Source of the DNA: a virus
Reading direction: 5' to 3' (one strand)
Length of the DNA: 52,847 nucleotides
Virus record (IMG/VR): IMGVR_UViG_3300042876_000259
Span: 1-52,847 of that record
Positions 47,511-52,847 of this stretch are shown here, one piece after another; the stretch's first letter is position 1, and the number at the start of each line of letters is the position of its first letter. A model generated the notes under the pieces. It was not told the DNA's origin, ran no database searches, and saw only the letters and a list, made by a program, of their open reading frames with translations. The position numbers were made by a program, and so were the translations under genes.

Positions 47511-47537
47511 TCAGTAGCGCCCTCCATCAAATAAAAA

Positions 47538-48287
47538 TTAAACGCCAGCGTAGATGCAGACAAGCATTGCGATGTTCGCCGGGTGCGTTTCTACATCGTC
47601 CATCTGGAAGCGGATGCTGACATCGTTGCCATCAGTGGACCGCCCCGTATCTTTCGGTGTCGACCAGCTACCGTCCTCGGGGATCGTAGCCGAGCCCACG
47701 GTGTGGGTGCTGTCTGCTGCAGTCTCAAAGCGGTTGATGTGTTTGCTCTGATCCTCTTGGATGCTACCAAACGTGCGGCCGGGGTCCACGCCGGCGCCGT
47801 TATCCCACGAGCGGATGAAGTAGCCTCGCGGCGGTAAGTCGAAAGTGGTGGTGCCATTGCCTGGTCCCCAGGTGGTACCTATCTTGGCGAACAGGGCGGC
47901 GTAGGTGGTACGGCTGACGGCCTGGCCGAGTTCGAGCCATTTGGGTGGTACGGCCTGGAAAGCAAACTCGCGGACCTCCCCTATGATGAGCGCCTCGCCG
48001 GGCTGCAGAGCCGTGTCCGCCAATGCGCCCTGCGCGGCGCTGGCAAAGAGCGCCTGCATGGCGGTGAGGTAATCGCTGGCGACCGCGGTGTCGGGATTGC
48101 CGGACGGCACGATGCCTGCGCCGTGGAGGAGTGCTTGGAGGAAACCGTAGATATCGTTGGGCCACGCCTTCTCGAGCGGGGTGCCGTTACGACTGGTGGG
48201 GGTATCGGAGTTTTTAAAGCTGCCCTGGGGATATGCTGCGTCGGGCGGGTTTGCGTTGGTGTATTCCGTCGAAATGACGAGCGCCAT
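47538..48287 (-). CDS. Tail fibre with phage collar domain
   Basis: 249 residues from ATG 48287, chosen for AAGGAGAGA upstream; a longer in-frame reading reaches 48359. N-terminal part AYPQGSFKNSDTPTSRNGTP then LEKAWPNDIYGFLQALL is a fibre-attachment type seen in Mu-like tails. Residues 100-190 (REFAFQAVPPKWLELGQAVS, FAKIGTTWGPGNGTTTFDLP) form the collar domain, followed by a C-terminal region that binds receptor. No signal peptide, in contrast to the other two fibres. Confidence 0.8.
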   Translation of the reverse strand: MALVISTEYTNANPPDAAYPQGSFKNSDTPTSRNGTPLEKAWPNDIYGFLQALLHGAGIVPSGNPDTAVASDYLTAMQALFASAAQGALADTALQPGEALIIGEVREFAFQAVPPKWLELGQAVSRTTYAALFAKIGTTWGPGNGTTTFDLPPRGYFIRSWDNGAGVDPGRTFGSIQEDQSKHINRFETAADSTHTVGSATIPEDGSWSTPKDTGRSTDGNDVSIRFQMDDVETHPANIAMLVCIYAGV

Positions 48288-48352
48288 GCTGGTCTCTCCT
48301 TTTTCGGTTGGGTCTTTATGCCATACTTGGTGGAAAATTAAAAGTGAAACAT

Positions 48353-48380
48353 TTGACAAAAAGCATCTTACTGGTACACT
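48353..48380 (+). promoter_or_regulatory. Stand-alone promoter of the plus-strand insertion gene
   Basis: TTGACA (48353-48358), 16-base spacer, TACACT (48375-48380), perfect -35. It drives only the gene at 48413, against the direction of the surrounding late operon. AGGAG lies at 48400-48404. Confidence 0.75.
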
Positions 48381-48412
48381 TGTGGCTCATTTTAATTTTA
48401 GGAGCCTATTTT

Positions 48413-48829
48413 ATGAAATGCTTTATTGCTTGCGTCGTGCTGCTTGCCCTCTCCGCGCCGGTATCTGCTGCTGACACTCGCTGGACAACCCACGACACCG
48501 CCTTACAAGTCCTCACCACCGCTTTACTAGAGGTGGACCGCCAGCAAACCAACTGGGCGTCCGATCACTACGTCCGAGACGCCAGCGGTGTCCAGCATGT
48601 TGTCAACGAGGCTAACCCGATTTTGGGTAACCAGGCCAGCGAGGGCCAGATCAACACCTACTTTGCCACCGTTGCCGCGGGGCACGCGGCGATCTCATAC
48701 GCGTTGAGGAAGTCAGGCTGGGAGCTTTTTGGCGTCCCAGCCGTATCCCTCTGGCAATCGTTGGCAATCGGTCTGGAAACCAGCGTGATCGCCAACAACT
48801 ACCGTCTTGGTATCCGCATGGAGTTCTAG
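48413..48829 (+). CDS. Moron-like secreted/membrane protein with QT...NPILG motif
   Basis: 138 residues from ATG 48413 behind AGGAG. MKCFIACVVLLALSAPVSAA is a signal peptide with a clear V-S-A cleavage site. The mature part contains EVDRQQTNWASDHY and NEANPILGNQASEGQINTYF, a pattern shared by small bacterial and phage membrane proteins of unknown function. Hydrophobic stretches (TVAAGHAAISYAL, AVSLWQSLAIGLETSV) suggest membrane association. Its own promoter and opposite strand inside late genes fit a moron, possibly superinfection exclusion or host modulation. Confidence 0.7.
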   Translation: MKCFIACVVLLALSAPVSAADTRWTTHDTALQVLTTALLEVDRQQTNWASDHYVRDASGVQHVVNEANPILGNQASEGQINTYFATVAAGHAAISYALRKSGWELFGVPAVSLWQSLAIGLETSVIANNYRLGIRMEF

Positions 48830-51385
48830 CTACTTTTTCATCTCAATCAGCGCGAGGGTACGGTACTGTACCGTCATGTTGGTGCCCTTAAGCGCGTAAG
48901 TGTGGGTACCCGCCGGCGGGGTGTCGATAATGGCCATGCTGACAAACCCGGGGTGCGTACCGTCCTGTGTGTTAGGGCCCAGCAACGTGGTGGTGACTCC
49001 CGATGTGGTGCGGGTGAGCCTCAGCTGGCCCGAGCTCCCACCTAGCTGTTGAAACCCCGCAGTGATAAGGATCGGCTTACCGGTCGATGTTATTGAAGCC
49101 GTTTGGATATCCGCCTCGGTGGTGATACTCACGAACGACGGGGTGTATGCGGACGCCGTGGTGGTCACGGCGTTGTCTTGAATGTTGCCTGCCGCTACGA
49201 TATCCCCCGTCAGACTGAGGTTTGCACCGTCCCACTTTAAACTCCTGGTCGAGTCCCCGATGTTGAATTTGGGGGTGCCGCTGTCCAGGCCGAGGTAGTA
49301 ACCGCTCGTCGTGCTCGAATACGCGGTCTTTCCCGAGTACACGCCTGACGCTGATACCGTGCCCGCGGCTATCTTGTCCCCCGTAATCGTACCAGCCGCG
49401 ATTTCCGTAGCCGTTACCGCGCCCGCCGCGATCTTCCCGGCAGTGACGGCCCCCGCGGCTATGGTGTCAGCCTGGACCGCACCGGCCGAGATCTTAGCAG
49501 CCGTAACCGCCCCCGCAGCTATGGTCGCACTCGTCACCGCGTCCGCAGCTATGTCACCGGCCACTACGGACCCGGCGGCGAGCTGCGCGGCCCCCACTGA
49601 GTTGGCGGCGAGCTGCGCGGCGGTGATGGTGCTGGCGGCTATGTCACCCGCCACGATGGCCCCTGCGGCTATCTTGCCAGCCGTGACTGCCCCCGCAGCC
49701 AGGTTAGCCCCGGTGATGGTGGTGCCCGCGATCTTATCACCCGTGATCGTCCCGGCAGCGATGTCGGTGGCCTGGATAGCCCCGGCCGCAATCTTGCCCG
49801 CCACCACGGAGCCTGTTGCGAGCTCCGAGCTCGTGATGGCCCCCGCCGCTATCTGCCCCGCGGTGATGGTGTCGGTAACTAGGTTGGAACCCGTGATAGT
49901 CCCCGCCGCGATCTTGGCGCCGGTGATGGTGCTGGCGGCTATGTCGCCCGCCACAATGGTACTGGCTGCGATCTTCCCGGCCACTACCGCCCCAGTCGCT
50001 AGTTCCGAGCTGGTGATGGCTCCTGCGGCGATATTACCGGCGGTGATGGTGTCGGTGGCGATGTTACCGGCAGTGACCGTCCCGGCAGCGATGTTGGCGC
50101 CAGTTATGGTCCCCGCCGCGATATCTCCCGCGACGATAGTACCGGCGGCTATCTTGCCCGCCACCACCGCGCCCGTTGCGAGCTCGGAACTCGTAATGGC
50201 CCCCGCAGCGATGTTGGCGGCCGTAATGGTGTCAGATGCGATGTCGCCCGCGGTGATGGTGCCGGCGGTAATCTTCCCGGCGGTCACGGCTCCCGCAGCG
50301 AGTTCAGAGCTGGTGACGGCGTTGGCGGCGATATTGTCAGCCGTGATGGTGTCCGCCGCTATTTTGGCACCCGTGATGGACGCAGCGGCCAGTTTGCTGG
50401 TGGTTACCGCCAGGTCGGTGATCTGAGTGCTGGTGATGGACCCGGTGATCTTAGCGGCAGAGATGGCCGCGAGCTGGGTGTCGGAGAGCGTGCCGGTCAC
50501 CTTGGCTGCTGCGACGGCTGCGATTTGGGCGTCCGTTAGGGTGCCCGTCACCTTGCTGGCCGCCATGCCTGCTATTTTGGCATCCGTTACAGCTGAGTTG
50601 GCGATCTGGGCGGTGGCCAGCTGGCCCGTAATCTTCGCTGCGGCTACCGCGGCAATTTGAGCGTCCGTCAGGGTACCCGTCACCTTGGCAGCTGCGACGG
50701 CTGCGATCTGCGCGTCGGTGAGCGTACCGGTGATCTTAGCGGCAGAGATGGCCGCTAGCTGAGTATCGGAAAGCGTACCGGTCACCTTGCTGGCTGCCAT
50801 GCCGGCTACCTTGGCATCGGTGACAGCCCCGTCTGCAATCTGCGTGGTGGCAAGCTGCCCGGTTACCTTGGCGGCTGAGATGTCCGCAAGCTGTGCGTCA
50901 GTGAGCTGCCCGGATACCTTAGCCGCGGAGATAGCCTCAAGCTTGGCGTCGGAGAGTTGGCCGGTGATCTTACTCGCCGCCACCCCTGCGATCTGGGCGT
51001 CCAGCACGGTGCCGGTAATGTCGGCCGCAGCCACCGTGGCGTCCCACGCGGAGCCCGACCATTTGTACAGCTTTGAGTCGGTGGTCAGGTAGACCGTGCG
51101 CCCCGCGAAGTTACCGGACGTCGGCAGCGTGCCCATGATCTCGATGGCGGTCACGCCTGCGGCAAGGTTGCTGTTGTTGATCAGGAGTCCGGTAGGGTCA
51201 CTCAGTACATAGCTCCTGATCTGCGACATGCTGCCGGTGTATGCGACGTTACTGCCGGGCCGCGAGATAGGCACCTTGTCGTTACCCAGGAGCGACCCGG
51301 AAACCTGCGGTGTCGACGCGATGGTGCCGGCACCCGCAGCGGTTGCCAGAGCCAGTAAAAGGTACAGCCAAAACCATCTTCTCAC
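48830..51385 (-). CDS. Repetitive tail fibre with signal-like N terminus and AGxI repeat shaft
   Basis: 851 residues. Residues 1-18 (MRRWFWLYLLLALATAAG) are signal-peptide-like. Residues 36-60 (DKVPISRPG ... QIRSYV) match the tailspike at 8963. From about 110 to 640 the shaft is made of short degenerate repeats such as SELATGAVVAGKIAAGTIVA and ADITGTVLDAQIAGVAASKI, period about 13-15 residues with Ile/Val in fixed positions, suggesting a triple beta-helix or stacked beta structure. The C terminus is a globular beta domain (SITSTGKPILITAGFQQLGG, GPNTQDGTHPGFVSMA). Probably the long tail fibre. Confidence 0.8.
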   Translation of the reverse strand: MRRWFWLYLLLALATAAGAGTIASTPQVSGSLLGNDKVPISRPGSNVAYTGSMSQIRSYVLSDPTGLLINNSNLAAGVTAIEIMGTLPTSGNFAGRTVYLTTDSKLYKWSGSAWDATVAAADITGTVLDAQIAGVAASKITGQLSDAKLEAISAAKVSGQLTDAQLADISAAKVTGQLATTQIADGAVTDAKVAGMAASKVTGTLSDTQLAAISAAKITGTLTDAQIAAVAAAKVTGTLTDAQIAAVAAAKITGQLATAQIANSAVTDAKIAGMAASKVTGTLTDAQIAAVAAAKVTGTLSDTQLAAISAAKITGSITSTQITDLAVTTSKLAAASITGAKIAADTITADNIAANAVTSSELAAGAVTAGKITAGTITAGDIASDTITAANIAAGAITSSELATGAVVAGKIAAGTIVAGDIAAGTITGANIAAGTVTAGNIATDTITAGNIAAGAITSSELATGAVVAGKIAASTIVAGDIAASTITGAKIAAGTITGSNLVTDTITAGQIAAGAITSSELATGSVVAGKIAAGAIQATDIAAGTITGDKIAGTTITGANLAAGAVTAGKIAAGAIVAGDIAASTITAAQLAANSVGAAQLAAGSVVAGDIAADAVTSATIAAGAVTAAKISAGAVQADTIAAGAVTAGKIAAGAVTATEIAAGTITGDKIAAGTVSASGVYSGKTAYSSTTSGYYLGLDSGTPKFNIGDSTRSLKWDGANLSLTGDIVAAGNIQDNAVTTTASAYTPSFVSITTEADIQTASITSTGKPILITAGFQQLGGSSGQLRLTRTTSGVTTTLLGPNTQDGTHPGFVSMAIIDTPPAGTHTYALKGTNMTVQYRTLALIEMKK

Positions 51386-52161
51386 AGTGCCACCCCCTGG
51401 ACCGTCGACCCGTCATCAAAAAGCACGGTGTTGAGGTCATCGAATAAATAAGCGCCCTCAGTGTCCAAGCGCACCCGCAGCACGCACCATGCGTGCATTG
51501 GCTTGTACTTGTTGATCAGCGCTATGAGTTCTGCGTAACGGGCAACGGGGGGCGACGCTTCCTCTATCGAGAGGAGTTCTCCACCGGCCCAACGTGTAGC
51601 CGTACCACCAACAAAGAAGACGAGCGGCCAGTACCCGGGATCGGTAGGCGCCCCGTACTTGATGAGCTTTTGCTCGAAGGACGCTTGGTCCCCGCACATG
51701 GCGTCCACATCTCCGCATACCGCGTCCACGCTGCCCGCCGTCGTAGCCCCGTAGTAGCTGTGCTCGTATGTGTCGCCGTTGACCACCATCTCGCCAGAGA
51801 ACAGCGCGGGGTCCACCGGCGGGTCGTTGACATGCACGTACAGATCAAAGCCCGCCGACCGCAGCACCGACTCAAGCGTAACCGCCGAGCCATCGCTATT
51901 GGTCATGTTGGCCACTGTGTTCAGCCTGGCACGCCGCGTGGCCTCATCCAGCAACGGGTCCGGCAGTACCCCGTACTCGCGCTCGAGGTCCGCCAGCATG
52001 GTGGTCAGGAGCGGGTTGCGGAGAACCGCCAGCGCGGAGAGTTCCTGACGCACCGCCTCGGAGTTGGCGGCCACGCCTTCCAGGAGCTGGTCAAGTCCCC
52101 CGCCATCCATCGGGGACCAGATGCTGCCCTGCGGCAGAAGCGCGTCAAGAACCCTACGCAT
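51382..52161 (-). CDS. Baseplate protein, Mu gp48 / YmfQ-like (DUF2313)
   Basis: 259 residues, ATG overlapping the gp47-like end. N terminus MRRVLDALLPQGSIWSP and NPLLTTMLADLEREYGVLPD, TRRARLNTVANMTNSDGSAV are signatures of the gp48 family, which links baseplate wedges to tail fibres (P2 gpI analogue). C-terminal INKYKPMHAWCVLRV is also typical. It is followed at once by the fibre gene. Slightly longer than Mu gp48. Confidence 0.85.
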   Translation of the reverse strand: MRRVLDALLPQGSIWSPMDGGGLDQLLEGVAANSEAVRQELSALAVLRNPLLTTMLADLEREYGVLPDPLLDEATRRARLNTVANMTNSDGSAVTLESVLRSAGFDLYVHVNDPPVDPALFSGEMVVNGDTYEHSYYGATTAGSVDAVCGDVDAMCGDQASFEQKLIKYGAPTDPGYWPLVFFVGGTATRWAGGELLSIEEASPPVARYAELIALINKYKPMHAWCVLRVRLDTEGAYLFDDLNTVLFDDGSTVQGVAL

Positions 52162-52847
52162 AGACCACCCCGGCCAGCTTTATGAGTTCCCCAGGCTCTA
52201 TCCGGTAGTTGCTGAGATACGGGGTGGTCGACAGCTTGAACCGTACCCGTGTCGCGCTGGCGCCCACGTTGTCCAGGATCTCCTGCACCACCCCGGCTAC
52301 GGTCAGGTCGGTGATCAGATCGTTCCTGTTTTGCGGAAGATCGATCCCGCTGAGGTACGGGCTGAGACCGGCAAAGTAGACAGATAAAGCCGTTTCGATC
52401 GAATCCTTTACCGCGGTGGTGATACCGTCCGGGGTTACCAGGTTGGTGATCTCCACCGTGGCGGCGGAACGCGTAATGCTTTCCACCCAGAGATTCGCAT
52501 TGGTCAGGCCCAGCGCGTGCGGGGAGTTGTCGAGAACGGTGCGCACCTCATCGAGGAGCCCGACCGGCGCGATACCGTCGGGGTCGATGCTGGCGTCCGC
52601 TTCAATGTACACGGTTCTGTCGCCGGGGAAGCTGATCAGCCCCAGCGTATGCGGCTTCCCACCATACGGGAACGCTCTAAGAACCCCCGCAACCGACTCG
52701 GACCAGACTTTGTAATCTGTCCCGTTGCTGCCCCCCGTGACCGCCCGAAGAGCAAAGAGAACCCGCGCCCGGTACGCCTCGTCGGTTTCCTTCTCAGCGC
52801 CGGTGTTGGTGAGGGCGGTAACCGTTGCGGTGGTGCTCGCGCCGGCT
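52154..52847 (-). CDS. Baseplate wedge protein, Mu gp47 / gpJ-like, C-terminal part
   Basis: Continuation of the gene that starts at 602. Here the CCC run is complete, so the frame stays open: GGSNGTDYKVWSESVAGVLR, AFPYGGKPHTLGLISFPGDR, YIEADASIDPDGIAP and the end PGELIKLAGVVYA. The conserved block around VYIEADAS matches baseplate J proteins. The stop overlaps the start of the gp48-like gene. Confidence 0.9.
   Translation of the reverse strand, partial: AGASTTATVTALTNTGAEKETDEAYRARVLFALRAVTGGSNGTDYKVWSESVAGVLRAFPYGGKPHTLGLISFPGDRTVYIEADASIDPDGIAPVGLLDEVRTVLDNSPHALGLTNANLWVESITRSAATVEITNLVTPDGITTAVKDSIETALSVYFAGLSPYLSGIDLPQNRNDLITDLTVAGVVQEILDNVGASATRVRFKLSTTPYLSNYRIEPGELIKLAGVVYA
52706..52847. 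repeat. Terminal redundancy, right copy
   Basis: Partner of 1-141 with one additional C. This copy preserves the baseplate reading frame. Confidence 0.9.

Noticed and set aside
49311-50426. 371-codon plus-strand frame of Ala/Pro/Val repeats
   Set aside because: It is the antisense of the repetitive fibre shaft; the repeat pattern comes from the fibre codons.
48830-51385. Diversity-generating retroelement acting on the fibre genes
   Set aside because: No reverse transcriptase or template/variable repeat pair was found; the variation potential here is from simple repeats.
1-52847. Integrase, Mu transposase, CI-type repressor or tRNA genes
   Set aside because: No open frame shows the Arg-His-Arg-Tyr or serine recombinase pattern, DDE transposase or XRE repressor, and no cloverleaf was noticed by eye.

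Overview
The window looks like an essentially complete genome of a tailed, contractile-tail bacteriophage (myovirus morphotype), opened at an arbitrary point inside a baseplate gene. The first 141 bases (1-141) recur at the end (52706-52847) with a single C missing from the first copy, so the molecule closes into a circle of about 52,706 bp. No integrase, transposase, CI-type repressor, tRNA or CRISPR array was seen, which suggests a virulent phage, though a lysogeny gene could hide among the unknowns. The host is not identifiable from sequence alone. Sec signal peptides, a small lipoprotein and a muralytic enzyme with a signal sequence point to a Gram-negative bacterium; the coding DNA is GC-rich.

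Layout. (1) 1-25088, minus strand: one long late operon, read from high to low coordinates: TerS, TerL, ribbon-helix-helix protein, small connector proteins, lambda-type portal, GH108 lysozyme, a bacterioferritin, ClpP-type head protease with a nested scaffold, decoration protein, lambda gpE-type capsid, neck proteins, a giant tailspike, then a Mu-type tail (sheath, tube, frameshifted chaperone, tape measure, gpN, gpP with LysM, gp45 spike, gp46, gp47). Head genes are lambda-like and tail genes Mu-like. (2) The baseplate continues across the junction at 52847-51382 (gp47 end, gp48), followed by a repetitive fibre (48830-51385), a collar-type fibre and a lysis-like cassette (46173-47510: holin-like protein, lipoprotein, class-3 lipase-like protein, second holin-like protein). 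A single plus-strand gene with its own promoter (48413-48829) sits inside this block. (3) 25380-29683, plus strand: early region of tiny genes, many membrane peptides or zinc-binding proteins, ending in tandem terminators after a sliding-clamp-like gene. (4) 30116-38578, minus strand: replication operon 1: SF2 helicase interrupted by an intein, VRR-NUC nuclease, TetR-like protein, primase-helicase, PAPS-reductase-like protein, RHH protein. (5) 38736-46115, plus strand: replication operon 2: DUF2800-type nuclease, ssDNA-binding-like protein, second clamp-like protein, family A DNA polymerase, nucleotide-metabolism-like protein.

Most noteworthy: a phage bacterioferritin with an intact diiron site but no haem-ligand Met, encoded with a spike that has an iron-type HxH tip; Sec-type signal sequences on three presumed virion or adhesin proteins, two of which share an N-terminal module; a set of concentric perfect inverted repeats (25139-25306) between the late and early operons; two partial beta-clamp-like proteins; and a lipase-like serine hydrolase in the lysis cassette. 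Functions are assigned from recognisable motifs, gene order and length only; no database search was run.
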